Below are positions 26,524 through 35,665 of a stretch of DNA of 64,000 nt, one piece after another. This stretch comes from Streptomyces sp. NBC_00358 (lineage in GTDB: Bacteria > Actinomycetota > Actinomycetes > Streptomycetales > Streptomycetaceae). A model generated the notes under the pieces. It searched no databases. It was not told where the DNA came from and saw only the letters and a program-made list of their open reading frames with translations. Numbering within the stretch: the first letter of the stretch is position 1; every line of letters starts with the position of its first letter. Made by a program: the position numbers and the translations under genes. The stretch is from contig NZ_CP107976.1 in NCBI RefSeq assembly GCF_036099295.1, forward strand, positions 8,246,001-8,310,000, given 5' to 3'.

Positions 26524-29500
26524 CCTTCCAGATAGGAGGTGTAGACGACCCACTTGCCATGCGGGTGCTGTGCGTTCTTCTTGCCGATGTACTTCAGCTG
26601 CACGACGACCCAGTCGGTGTCGACGGCGCTCTTCACCGCTGCGGTGCCGTTACGAACCCATTTGTCGCCCAGTTTGATCCCGGACATGTCGCGCACCTGC
26701 CACCGGATGGACTTAAGGTCCGTCCGCGGATCGAAGCGGCCGCCCCTTCCGAGTTTCTGAGCGTTCTTGTTCTCCCAGCTGATCAGATCGGTCACATTGT
26801 CCGGGTGGTGGTCCAGCCACTGCGTGATGGCCTTGTCGACCGCATCGGCGGCAACATCCTTGCTGGCCCACCGAGTCGCTATGCCCCGCCTGTTCCTCGG
26901 GTCCAGCGCCTTCGCCGCCATGTCTGCGTCCGACTTGTTCACGTGGTCGCCGATGGTGTGAGCGCCCTCGATGTCCTCGTCGGCGATGATGTTCACACAG
27001 TTGTGGACGAGGATGCTCTGGGGGTGGGCACCTTCGGTGCTGACGTAGAACGTGTGAAGACTGTCGACCGTCAGGTCGTAGACCTCGCGAGGCGGCAGAC
27101 TGGACCGGTCCTTCAGGGCCGTCACGATGCGGAACGTACCCTCTGCCGTACGCAAGCTGTCACCCACCCGCAAGGCGGAGACCGGCGTCCAGCCGCGGTC
27201 CTTGGCGAAGAAGCGGTGGCCCTTCGTGCTGGAGATCACCTCACCGGCCAACGTGATGTCCACCAGCCGTCGGGTGTCGTGCCGCATGGTGTCCGTCACC
27301 GGCCACGCAGACGCCCGACCGGTCTGCGGATCCGTGGCATGGACGAGGTCCCCGATGCGTATGTCGCGGATCGCCTTGTGGGATCCGTCTGCCATCAGGA
27401 CGTCAGTGCTGCCCGGGAAACTGTTCCGGGTGCACGAAGTCGTGATCTCCTCGTAGAGTTCGACCTCCCTCTCAATCGCGGCTACCGCCACCGCGTCCAC
27501 ACCGTCGAGAGCCTTCAGTGCCTTGAATGCGTCTCGGATGCCGACACCGGTCACGAACGCGGCATCCACTGCACGCAGCGCTTTCGCGATGGGATTGATG
27601 ATCTTGCCCGCGAACAGGCTCGCTACGTCGACGGCTGCCCAGGCGCATCCGATGCCGCTTCCGTGCGCGCCGCCCGGGGCGATCTTCTGGGCGCACTTGA
27701 TCCAGTTGCCGAAGAGAATGTCGACCGGGTCGATGTTCTCCTGCCACTCGGCCATCGTGATGGTGTGTGTGACCTTCTGGGACTGCTCCTTGGATTTGAC
27801 CTCGCCGAGGTACTTCGTCGCACCGGACGGGCACAGGAATTTCTCCAGATCCAGGTCCTCGGCAGTGCACAGATACAGGTCGAGCAGCGCTTTGTACCGG
27901 ATCTTCGTGGTTATGGTGCAGTCGCCCTTGTAGACGAGTTTGCTGACCCAGCCGTCACAGCTGCTCGTCTTGTCCACGACCTCCGGTTCGCCGACCTTCT
28001 CGATGTGGTCGATGACATAGAAGACATTGCCGATCGAGCCGTCGCTGCCGTTGGGGACAGTTCCGGTGTTGATCTGCTTCGCCTTCTCCGCCTTCTCGGC
28101 CCTGTCCGCGGCGTCCTGGGCTTCCTCGGCGTATTTGTCGGCGTCCTTGGCGGCCTGTTCGGCTTCGGTGGCGGCGGTGTCGGCGAGGGTGGCGGCGGCG
28201 CGGGCGTCCTTGGCGTCCTGTTCGGCCTGGGCGGCGGCTGAGCGGGCGGCTGTGGCGTCGAGTTCGGCGGCGTCGGCGCTGTCGCGGGCGTCCTTGGCGT
28301 AGCCCTCGGCGTTGCCGGCGGCCCTGTCGGCGGCTTCGGCGTCGGCGGTGGCCTGGTTGTCGTAGTCGACGGTGCGGGCCAGTGAGGCCGCGGCGGCGGA
28401 GGCGGCCTTGGCGGCGTCGGCGGCGTAGCCGAGGGCGTCCTTCGCGTACGTGCGGGCGTCCGCCGCGTATCCGGCGGCGTTGGCCGCGTGCTGGTAGGCC
28501 TCCTTGGAGTCGCCCTTGGCCTGGTCGGCGAGGTTCTTGGCGGCCTGGGCCTCGGCGGCGGCGTTCTTGGCGTGGGCGTCGGCGACGGCCTGCTGCTGGT
28601 CGGCGATGGGCTTCGACGCCTGTCCGGTCAGGACGACCAGGACGGCGGCGGAGTCGTTGTCGGCGTAGGGGGAGCCGAGCTGGATGGCGTCGTTGGCCGG
28701 GTCGGCGACCTGTTCGGCCGACTTGCCGGCGTCCACGGCGGCCTGGGCGGTGACATAGGCGTAGCCGGCGGCTTTCGCGGAGGCCACGAGTGCCTTGGCC
28801 GCCTCCGCGTTGGCGGTGTCCGCCTGGGTCTTGGCGTCCTTGGCGTGCTGTTCGGCCTCGTCGGCGAGCTTGACCGCGGCCCTGGCCTCGGTCGAGGCGT
28901 CCTGGGAGGCCTTGATGGCGTCGGCGACGGCACTGGTGGCGGTCTTGACTGCGGCGTCGGCCTTCAGCTTGTCGGCCTGGGCGGCGTCGGCGTCGGAGCG
29001 GGCGCGCTTGGCGGCCGCCTCGGCGCGGGTTGCCGCGGCGTCGGCGTCGGCTGCAGCCTTGGTGGCGGCATCGGCCTCGGAGCGTGCCCTGGTCGCTGCC
29101 GTCTCGGCGTCGTCGGCCGCCTTGTCCGCGTCGTTCGCGGCAGCCCGGGCCGCGGTCGCCGCGTCACCGGAGTCCAGGGAGTCGGCGTACGCCTCCTTGG
29201 CGTCGGCCTTGGCGCGGGCCGCGTCGGCCTTCTGCTCGGCGTCCCAGGCGTCGTCCCGCAGGGACTTGGCGTGGTCCTTCGCCTTGACCGCGTCGTCGCG
29301 CCGGTCCCCGGCGGTCTTCTCCGCGGCCTCCGCCTTGTCCTTGGCGTCCTTCGCCGTCGTCGCCTGGGACTCGGCGTTTTTGCGGTGCTCGGCGGCCTCG
29401 GCCCGCTTGACGGCGGCCGTCTCCTTCTCCGCCTTGGCCGTCTTCTCCTCGGCCTCCGCCGCGAGCCGCTTGGCGTGCGCGTCGGCGGCCGCGGCCTTGG

Positions 29501-31559
29501 CGTCGCCCTCGGCCTTCAGCGCGTCGGTGAGCTTGGCCTGCGCGGTCTCCTTGTCCTTCTTGGCGTTGTCCCGGTGCACCTTCGCGGCGTCGGCGGCGGC
29601 CTTGGCCTGCAACTCGGCCGTCTCGGCGGCCTTCTTGCGGAACTCCGCCTTCGACTGCGCCGCCTGCGCCAGCGCACGCTGCGCGATGGTCGCGCTGTCC
29701 CCGGCGGAGGCGCGGGTGGCCGACTCGGCGGTCTCACCAGCTTTCTCCAACGCCGCCAGAGCGGCGGCGGCACCCTTGGTGACCTGGTCCTTCTGCTGCC
29801 CGACCAACAGACCACGACCACGCGGCGCCCCGTTGCCGTCAGCGATGCCGTAGGCGGCCTGGACCGCCGTGTCCGAGGTGGCCGACGCCTTCTGCGCGGC
29901 AGCGAGCTGCGCCTTCAGGACAACCAGTTGCTTCTTCGCGGCGACCTGCGCGGCGGCGATGCCGCTCGTCGCCTTCGTGAACTGCGCCTTGTCCGGGTAG
30001 TCCAGCTGTCCGGTGCCGTTGTGGCCGGACGGCTTGATGTCGAACTGCTGCGCAGGGGTGTCGTTGCAGGTGTAGAGCTTGGCGTCGTTGCCGTTGTCGA
30101 AGGTGTGCAGGTCCAGGCACTTGCCCGTACCGACACTCTTCAGGCTGGTGGCACCGCGCAGTTCGGACGACCAGGTCTGCGACGTGGACTCCTTGCACGA
30201 CGAGATCTGGATGGTCGTGCCGTTCGCCGTGTTGTTCCCGGCCACGTCCAGGCACTTGAGCGAGTTGACGTTCTGCAGGTGCAGCTTGTCCTCACTGCCC
30301 AGGAGCACCCACTTCTGCGCTGCGGAGCCGTTGCACGTATACACCTGGACCGGCGTGCCGTTGTCCTTCTTGGCGCCCTGGACGTCGAGGCACTTGTCCT
30401 TCGCGGCGTGCACCTCGATGACGGTGGGGCTGTCGCCCACCCAGCCCAGACCGCCCGGCATCCAGTAGTCCTGCCACCGGGTGAGACGGTCGGCGTCCCA
30501 GGACTGGCCCAGCATGTCGCTCAAAGCCTTCGCGCCCTTGGAAAGGGCGTTGACCGCGTCCTTGTTCGCGCCCAGGATCTGGTTGCGCTGCGCGGCCTGC
30601 GAAGTGACCTCCCGCTGCCACTCGTCGGCCGCCGTGGAGGTGACGTCGCCCAGCACGCCGTCCGGGTCGACCGGATCCCGCCAACCACACGCGGCAAAGC
30701 GGGACTTCACATCCTCGACGGCGATGCGGTACTCCGGCGTGCCCGGCTGCGGCGCGGTGTGCGGAAACCCACCGGAGGACAGGAAGAGACGGGCGTCGTC
30801 CGCGCCGGCGTTCGTCGCCGGGCCCCCGTGCATCCACTGAAAGGCACTGCGCTCGGCGAGCGCGCGATTCCACTCCGCCGACGTCGTCCCGGTGGGATCG
30901 GGGTCCTTCCCGTAGAGGGGGTCGCCCACCTGATCGACGGCCTTGAGGGTCTTGTCGTCGGCCTTCGGGGTGGCGTCGTCGTAGAAGTCGGAGTCGGTCT
31001 TCCAGAACCGGTCGGCGACCCAGGCGGACAGACCGGTCTGGGAGTAGAAGCTCTTGTCGCCGTCGGGCGGCCAGTGGAAGTCGGTGTCGGTGAATCCGCC
31101 GGGAGTCGCAAGACCGTCCAGAGGCTTCTGCCAGGCATCCCGCTGAGCGGAAAGGGCGTCCATCTCCTTGCCCGCCGCGTCGCGGTCGTTGTTGTACGCG
31201 ACGGCGAGCGGTGTCCGTTCCCAGTTCTTGCGGTCGGCCAGGACGTGGAGCTTGTCCGAAGTCTGGTTGAGGCCGTCCTGCGCGGCCGCGGCCATCGACG
31301 GGCCGCCGAGGCGCAGTACGTCGGCCATCAGACACTGGTCCTGGCGCAGTTGCTCGGCGGCGGTGTCGTCGTACCAGGGGTAGGAGTCGGCCACCGGCTC
31401 GGTGTTCGGCCTGATCGAGCCGGGCTGCACCGCGAGAGCGGCGAGGACGGCCAGCGCGGCTGCCGAGGTGACGGCGGAGGTGCGCTTCCGCGATCTTCGC
31501 GCTGCGGGCAGCCGGAACCATGGTCTGGGGTGCAAGGAGGCATCCCTTTCTGCGTTCAC
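26520..31559 (-). CDS. Giant secreted polymorphic toxin: ricin lectin, coiled coil, HINT, RNase A-like toxin
   Basis: About 1,680 residues. Signal peptide (RRSRKRTSAVTSAAALAVLA). N-terminal extracellular domain to about 380. Ricin-type beta-trefoil with repeated KCLDVQG/AQKW motifs at about 380-510. Ala/Lys/Asp-rich coiled coil of alanine-heptad repeats at about 520-1165. Pretoxin region to 1375. HINT autoprotease at about 1376-1520, starting CTRNSFPGSTDVLMADG and ending ILVHNC. The C-terminal toxin starts near AHTIGDHVNKSD and ends VVYTSYLEG. That HTI..HV opening and terminal T-x-Y fit the CdiA RNase A-like toxins, where His, Thr and Tyr are catalytic; the usual Arg would be Lys here. The start is uncertain (GTG 31559 preferred, GTG 31634 possible). 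The HINT domain probably releases the toxin after export. Confidence 0.88.
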   Translation of the reverse strand: MNAERDASLHPRPWFRLPAARRSRKRTSAVTSAAALAVLAALAVQPGSIRPNTEPVADSYPWYDDTAAEQLRQDQCLMADVLRLGGPSMAAAAQDGLNQTSDKLHVLADRKNWERTPLAVAYNNDRDAAGKEMDALSAQRDAWQKPLDGLATPGGFTDTDFHWPPDGDKSFYSQTGLSAWVADRFWKTDSDFYDDATPKADDKTLKAVDQVGDPLYGKDPDPTGTTSAEWNRALAERSAFQWMHGGPATNAGADDARLFLSSGGFPHTAPQPGTPEYRIAVEDVKSRFAACGWRDPVDPDGVLGDVTSTAADEWQREVTSQAAQRNQILGANKDAVNALSKGAKALSDMLGQSWDADRLTRWQDYWMPGGLGWVGDSPTVIEVHAAKDKCLDVQGAKKDNGTPVQVYTCNGSAAQKWVLLGSEDKLHLQNVNSLKCLDVAGNNTANGTTIQISSCKESTSQTWSSELRGATSLKSVGTGKCLDLHTFDNGNDAKLYTCNDTPAQQFDIKPSGHNGTGQLDYPDKAQFTKATSGIAAAQVAAKKQLVVLKAQLAAAQKASATSDTAVQAAYGIADGNGAPRGRGLLVGQQKDQVTKGAAAALAALEKAGETAESATRASAGDSATIAQRALAQAAQSKAEFRKKAAETAELQAKAAADAAKVHRDNAKKDKETAQAKLTDALKAEGDAKAAAADAHAKRLAAEAEEKTAKAEKETAAVKRAEAAEHRKNAESQATTAKDAKDKAEAAEKTAGDRRDDAVKAKDHAKSLRDDAWDAEQKADAARAKADAKEAYADSLDSGDAATAARAAANDADKAADDAETAATRARSEADAATKAAADADAAATRAEAAAKRARSDADAAQADKLKADAAVKTATSAVADAIKASQDASTEARAAVKLADEAEQHAKDAKTQADTANAEAAKALVASAKAAGYAYVTAQAAVDAGKSAEQVADPANDAIQLGSPYADNDSAAVLVVLTGQASKPIADQQQAVADAHAKNAAAEAQAAKNLADQAKGDSKEAYQHAANAAGYAADARTYAKDALGYAADAAKAASAAAASLARTVDYDNQATADAEAADRAAGNAEGYAKDARDSADAAELDATAARSAAAQAEQDAKDARAAATLADTAATEAEQAAKDADKYAEEAQDAADRAEKAEKAKQINTGTVPNGSDGSIGNVFYVIDHIEKVGEPEVVDKTSSCDGWVSKLVYKGDCTITTKIRYKALLDLYLCTAEDLDLEKFLCPSGATKYLGEVKSKEQSQKVTHTITMAEWQENIDPVDILFGNWIKCAQKIAPGGAHGSGIGCAWAAVDVASLFAGKIINPIAKALRAVDAAFVTGVGIRDAFKALKALDGVDAVAVAAIEREVELYEEITTSCTRNSFPGSTDVLMADGSHKAIRDIRIGDLVHATDPQTGRASAWPVTDTMRHDTRRLVDITLAGEVISSTKGHRFFAKDRGWTPVSALRVGDSLRTAEGTFRIVTALKDRSSLPPREVYDLTVDSLHTFYVSTEGAHPQSILVHNCVNIIADEDIEGAHTIGDHVNKSDADMAAKALDPRNRRGIATRWASKDVAADAVDKAITQWLDHHPDNVTDLISWENKNAQKLGRGGRFDPRTDLKSIRWQVRDMSGIKLGDKWVRNGTAAVKSAVDTDWVVVQLKYIGKKNAQHPHGKWVVYTSYLEG

Positions 31560-32040
31560 TGGGGGGGTACGAACCCAAGGAACGGCCGAACAGCGGAGAG
31601 CGGTGATCTGCTTCTGAGGGGCACTCAGGAGCACGTCGGACCAACCGCATCAATACATGCGCCGAGCCGATACGACGGCATGGCGACGCAACCCCTCCCC
31701 GTGAGCGACGGTGTTCCCCCGGTCGCTGAATGACATGCGCGAACGCGGAACTGGTCAGGTTCCGCGCCATGCGCTGCGCCACCTTATGCAGACATGTCAC
31801 ACAGAGGTTCGATGAGTTTGTGATTGCGTTGGCGTGAAACCACCTCTCACCCAAGGTCTGCGTCCAGGATCACGGTGGCCGGGTAGCCCGGCGGCGCATG
31901 GATCCTCCGTGCGCCTTCCTGGTTGCGGGAGGTATGGCGCGGCCCATGTTCACCCCGCAGAATATGGCCGGATTTCAAACTCTCCCAGGTAGAGGGCGTC
32001 TGAAAAGTCTGTCAGCGGGCCGATCTTGCGAGGCGCCGCG
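31560..32040. other. Upstream region of the toxin gene and scar region
   Basis: About 480 bp that should hold the toxin promoter. Near 31990-32020 the sequence GGGCGTCTGAAAAGTCTGTC resembles an insertion-sequence terminal repeat. It lies where the integrase coding sequence breaks off, so an IS-mediated deletion may have removed the integrase C-terminus. No gene is supported. Confidence 0.4.
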
Positions 32041-32995
32041 CTAAGGAGACCGCTGGGTTCGCAGGAGGTATCCGTTCGCATCGGCGCCGTGCTCCTTCGC
32101 GTAGCGGAGCAGGGACTCTCGTACGGTCCACGGCATCGGAGTCTCACGGAACTCTCCGACCATGCGGTGCCTGAGGGGCGCTCGTTCGCGCGTCTTGCCT
32201 TCTATCTGTTCGGTGATGCGGTAGACGTCGTCCGCGACCATCCGCTCCAGATTCGCAGCGAATGCCTCTCCGTTACGGAGCCCGGAGCCCGGAGCCCGGC
32301 ATGAGGTCGATGATGATCCGAAGCCCGCTGCTGCTGACGGCCTTGAGGGCGTGTATCTCGTCCAGCGTGGGGATGGTGATCTCCCGCGGGACGTACTCGG
32401 GCGGTACGACGCCGTCGAATGGGTTCTCGGGGATGCCGCCACGGCGGCGCGCGTCGAGAAGAATCTTCTTCAAGGTGTCGAACGCGTTCTGTTGAGCCGC
32501 AAGACCGACGGAACGTTCCTCCATCGACATGATGAAGTCGTCGACCACCGTCGCCGTGAAGGTGTTCATCCGCCGCGACTCCAGCACGGGCAGAATCTGG
32601 CCGTTGAGGACCTGGGTGACTGAGCGAGTGCTGCCCGGGGCGTAATGCCGCTGCCGGGTCAGCCAGGTGGCAGCGTATTGACCGAAACGCTGCTTCCTGA
32701 GCTCTCTCTTCAGTTCAGCCTGGGCACGGGGAGTGGACCGCTTCTCCTCGTAGACTTTGGTCAACCGGTCGAGCGCCGTCTGCTGCGTGGAGTAGCCGGT
32801 CTCTTCACACTGCCGACCTGCCGACCTGCCGACCTGCCGCGTCGCGGTAGCGAACGGCGTACGGGTGGCTGCAACGGTTCTGGCGGGCGCAGGCCCAGCT
32901 TTGAAGAAGCTGCCCATTCCGCGGACGGGCTGGGTCGCCAAGTGCGCGTCTCCTGACTCATGTTGGGAGTTCGCTGACCAAGGGCCTCTCAGCAT
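32041..32995 (-). pseudogene. Tyrosine recombinase (phage-type integrase), frameshifted and truncated
   Basis: The N-terminal SAM-like core-binding domain is intact (RFGQYAATWLTRQRHYAPGSTRSV, seen as two motifs, then ILDARRRGGIPENPFDGV). The catalytic domain begins DEIHALKAVSSSGLRIIIDLMPGSGLR, with the box I Arg. There the frame breaks: GGAGCCC is present three times in tandem (32277-32297), where two copies would keep GSGLRNGEAFA in frame. The shifted frame continues to about 32041 and then stops. The HxxR and catalytic Tyr segments are absent. It lies just inside the right repeat, as expected for the element's own integrase. A TTG at 33019 is an alternative start. Confidence 0.8.
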
Positions 32996-33027
32996 GGGAC
33001 TGACCTGCGGCCGCGCCAAACTAGAAG

Positions 33028-33063
33028 ACGTTGATGAGCATCTTCATGGGTACCTCCTGGTGA
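33028..33063. other. Right attachment-site copy (attR-like direct repeat)
   Basis: Second copy of the 36-bp repeat. Reading leftwards it still has the dhaK ribosome binding site and encodes only MKMLINVF before a stop (33019). This is the amputated 5' end of dhaK, presumably still next to the original dhaK promoter to its right. Confidence 0.75.
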
Positions 33064-33207
33064 GAAGAGCCGCCGGGCCGCTGTCCGGTAATGCCCACGT
33101 TAGGAGTGGGTCAGGTCGGCCGTCGACCGCTGCGCGGCACCGCTTCGGACACCGTGGGCCGGCGGGGCTCGTGCGGGTCCGTCGTGAACGCCGCCGCGGG
33201 CTTCCCG

Positions 33208-34386
33208 CTACCCCGCGTTCCGTACCCGGAGGGTGCCTCGCTCGGTCTCCTTCAGCGCGCGGCCGATGATCAGGCGCTGAATCTGGTTGGTGCCCTCGAA
33301 GATCTGCATGACCTTGGCTTCGCGCATGTAGCGCTCGACCGGGAAGTCGCGGGTGTAGCCGGCGCCGCCCAGTACCTGGACCGCGTCGGTGGTCACCTTC
33401 ATGGCGTTGTCGGTGGAGATCAGCTTGGCGATCGACGCCTCGGACTGGAACGGGAGTCCCTCGTCCTTGAGGCGGGCGGCGGCGAGCGTGGTGGCCCGGG
33501 AGACCTGCACGGCCGCGGCCATGTCCGCGAGGACGAAGGCCAGCCCCTGGTGCTCGATGATGGGCCGCCCGAACGTCTCGCGCTCCCGCGAGTAGCGCAG
33601 CGCGTGGTCCAGCGCCCCCTGGGACAGGCCCGTGGCCACCGCCGCGATGCCGAGTCGTCCGCAGTCCAGTCCGGCGAAGGCGATCTTCAGTCCCTCGCCC
33701 TCCGCGCCGAGCCTGCGGTGGGCCGGGACGCGTACGTTCTCCAGGCGCACGGTGGCGGTGGCGGACCCGGTCAGGCCCATCTTCTGCTCCGGGGGATCGG
33801 CCACCACGCCCGGGGCGTCGGCCGGGACGAGGAAGCAGGAGATCGCGTGCGAGCCGGCGTCGGACGTGCGCGCCATGACCGTGTAGAAGTCCGCGTACCC
33901 GCCGTGCGTGGTCCAGGCCTTGGCGCCGTTGAGCACGTAGTCGTCGCCGTCCCGGACGGCGCGGGTGCGCATCGCGCCCGGGTCGGAACCGGCATGGGCC
34001 TCGGACAGGCAGTACGCGCCGAGCAGCTCACCGCCGAGCATGTCGGGGAGCCACTCCTTCTTCTGCTCCTCGGTGCCGAACGAGGCGAGGGCGAAGCAGG
34101 ACAGCGCGTGCACCGAGACGCCGACCGCGACGCTCGCCCATACGGCGGCGATCTCCTCCAGTGCCTGGAGGTAGACCTCGTACGGCTGGTCCCCGCCACC
34201 GAACTCCTCGGGGTAGGGCAGGCTCAGCAGCCCGGCCCGTCCGAGGGTGCGGAAGACCTCGCGGGGGAAGCGTCCCTCGGCCTCCGCCTCGGCCACGCGC
34301 GGGGCGAGCTCCTTCTCGGCGAGCTCGCGGGTCAGGGCGATCAGGTCGACGGCTTCCGGAGTGGGGAGCGTACGGGTCGCGGGCAT
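33208..34386 (-). CDS. Acyl-CoA dehydrogenase
   Basis: A 392-residue FAD enzyme of beta-oxidation type. Signature segments are YCLSEAHAGSDPGAM, KAWTTHGGYADFY, and the catalytic Glu in MQIFEGTNQIQR near residue 370, the position used by short/medium-chain dehydrogenases. It would oxidise a saturated acyl-CoA to the trans-2-enoyl form, passing electrons to ETF. A TetR-type palindrome lies in its promoter and a TetR gene lies about 480 bp upstream on the same strand. Confidence 0.93.
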   Translation of the reverse strand: MPATRTLPTPEAVDLIALTRELAEKELAPRVAEAEAEGRFPREVFRTLGRAGLLSLPYPEEFGGGDQPYEVYLQALEEIAAVWASVAVGVSVHALSCFALASFGTEEQKKEWLPDMLGGELLGAYCLSEAHAGSDPGAMRTRAVRDGDDYVLNGAKAWTTHGGYADFYTVMARTSDAGSHAISCFLVPADAPGVVADPPEQKMGLTGSATATVRLENVRVPAHRRLGAEGEGLKIAFAGLDCGRLGIAAVATGLSQGALDHALRYSRERETFGRPIIEHQGLAFVLADMAAAVQVSRATTLAAARLKDEGLPFQSEASIAKLISTDNAMKVTTDAVQVLGGAGYTRDFPVERYMREAKVMQIFEGTNQIQRLIIGRALKETERGTLRVRNAG

Positions 34387-34434
34387 GGCGTGTCCTCGGT
34401 GGTGGCAGGTCGCTGACGATATTGATACGCCAGG

Positions 34435-34450
34435 CGATACAACAGTATCG
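34435..34450. promoter_or_regulatory. Candidate TetR operator upstream of the acyl-CoA dehydrogenase
   Basis: CGATAC-AACA-GTATCG is a perfect 6-bp-arm palindrome about 50 bp before the dehydrogenase start. It overlaps a second inverted repeat (GATACGCC 34424-34431 / GGCGATAC 34433-34440, six of eight). The local AT-richness suggests it covers the promoter. Confidence 0.55.
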
Positions 34451-34451
34451 T

Positions 34452-34868
34452 TTTTGGTACCGCCAGGCCATGGCGTCCTCCCGTGGATCCATCCGACCGT
34501 CGACAGGTCTACGGGTTCCGGCGCTCTCGGGCTCCGGCCGGCCGGGCGGGCGGCCGTGGCGCAGGCGTGCCTCGACGCGGGGCCCCGTGGGCGTGACCGG
34601 CGTCGTCCGGTGCCGCCGTGGGGTGGCCCGTGCCGATCTCGCGGAGGCGGTCCGGCGCGCGCCGGTGAAGGCGCCGGTCGTGCGGGGCGGACCCTGGCCG
34701 GGGCGCTGTGTCCCCCGACTGTCGGCCGAGAGGCTGAGTCAGGGCGGCGAAGCCGGCGCGTGACGCGTGACGCGCGCGACGTGGGTGATGCGTGGGACGT
34801 GCGGGATGCAGGCTATGTCTGGGACGCGCGGGATGTGCGGGCGTGCGGGATGTGCGGGGCGTGCCGAA
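34452..34868. other. Intergenic region with degenerate repeats
   Basis: About 415 bp between TetR and its likely target. From about 34770 to 34865 there are imperfect copies of a GTGCGGGATG-like motif. No gene is supported. Confidence 0.45.
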
Positions 34869-35441
34869 TCAGGGGGAGACGGCGTGGACGATGAGCGACG
34901 CCAGTTCGGCGTAGGCCTCGGCGTCGTTCAGCCCGGTGCGTGCGGCGACCTCGCCGCGCTGGATCTCCTGCATGGTGGCGGCCACGACCTCGCCCACGAA
35001 CGCGGCGTGGACGTCACGGAACGCTCCCGCGGCCACACCGTCCGCGATCAGCGCCCTGATCCTGCCGGCGGCGAGGCGCGTGTTCGCCTCGTACACCTCG
35101 CGGGCCGGTTCGAACTGGGCCATGTCGTCGAGGAACCGCCGCGACAGCGGCCGCAACTGCTGGGCGACCGCGTTCAGGTAGACGGCGACGCGTTCGGAGG
35201 GGGCGGAGGTGTCGGCCACCCGCTTCTCGACGGCCTGGGCGGCGTCCCGGAAGTAGTGCTTCACCGCTTCCCGGACCAACTCCTGCTTGCTGCCCGCCAG
35301 TTGGTACAGCGTCGTCTTCGAGCAGTGCAGCCGCTCGGTCAGCTCGTCGAGGGTGAACGCCGCGAAGCCCTCCGCCACCAGCAACGCGACCAGCCGTTCG
35401 AGCAGGTCGGTCTGGCGCGCGGTGCGACGTGTGGACGGCAT
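34869..35441 (-). CDS. TetR-family transcriptional regulator
   Basis: A 190-residue regulator. Helix-turn-helix EGFAAFTLDELTERLHCSKTTLYQLAGSKQEL and an all-helical ligand domain. The ATG at 35441 is the start of conserved sequence; the frame is open far upstream only because of GC bias. GTAACCGT occurs twice 20 bp apart (35451 and 35471), flanking CGTTC...GAACG, in its promoter. It is the best candidate regulator of the acyl-CoA dehydrogenase. Confidence 0.9.
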   Translation of the reverse strand: MPSTRRTARQTDLLERLVALLVAEGFAAFTLDELTERLHCSKTTLYQLAGSKQELVREAVKHYFRDAAQAVEKRVADTSAPSERVAVYLNAVAQQLRPLSRRFLDDMAQFEPAREVYEANTRLAAGRIRALIADGVAAGAFRDVHAAFVGEVVAATMQEIQRGEVAARTGLNDAEAYAELASLIVHAVSP

Positions 35442-35665
35442 GATCTCAGCGTAACCGTTCCTTCTCGAACGTAACCGTCCCCCTCCACGAGGACGGCCCC
35501 GGCCCCCCTGGACGACATCTCCGCCGGGAGGCGCATCCCGGTGTCGGTGGCCCGCCCGGCCGCCTCCGGTGCCCGTCCGGCCGACGGCGCGCGGAAAGTG
35601 CCGAGCCGGGGCATGGGGTTCGGTGGCTCTCCGGTGGGCGGGCGCGCCGTCGCAGCGGGGAAGTA

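Larger units (their letters stand above)
24276..33063. mobile_element. Integrated element carrying a polymorphic toxin-immunity pair
   Basis: About 8.8 kb between 36-bp direct repeats at the dhaK start. From left to right it holds IS5-type transposase remains, a two-repeat CRISPR-like vestige, an immunity gene, a 5-kb toxin gene, about 480 bp of unassigned DNA, and a frameshifted, truncated tyrosine recombinase gene next to the right repeat. No plasmid replication or conjugation gene was recognised. It looks like a decayed, probably immobile genomic island that retains its toxin cargo. The boundaries are inferred from the repeats. Confidence 0.7.

Noticed and set aside
28488..31733. A very long rightward open frame opposite the toxin gene
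   Set aside because: It is Gly/Leu/Arg/Val-rich because it reads the complement of the Ala/Lys/Asp coiled-coil codons. No domain is recognisable and codon bias fits the leftward gene.
33028..33063. A second dhaK gene starting here
   Set aside because: The frame stops after eight codons. The sequence is explained better as the amputated dhaK start at an attachment site.
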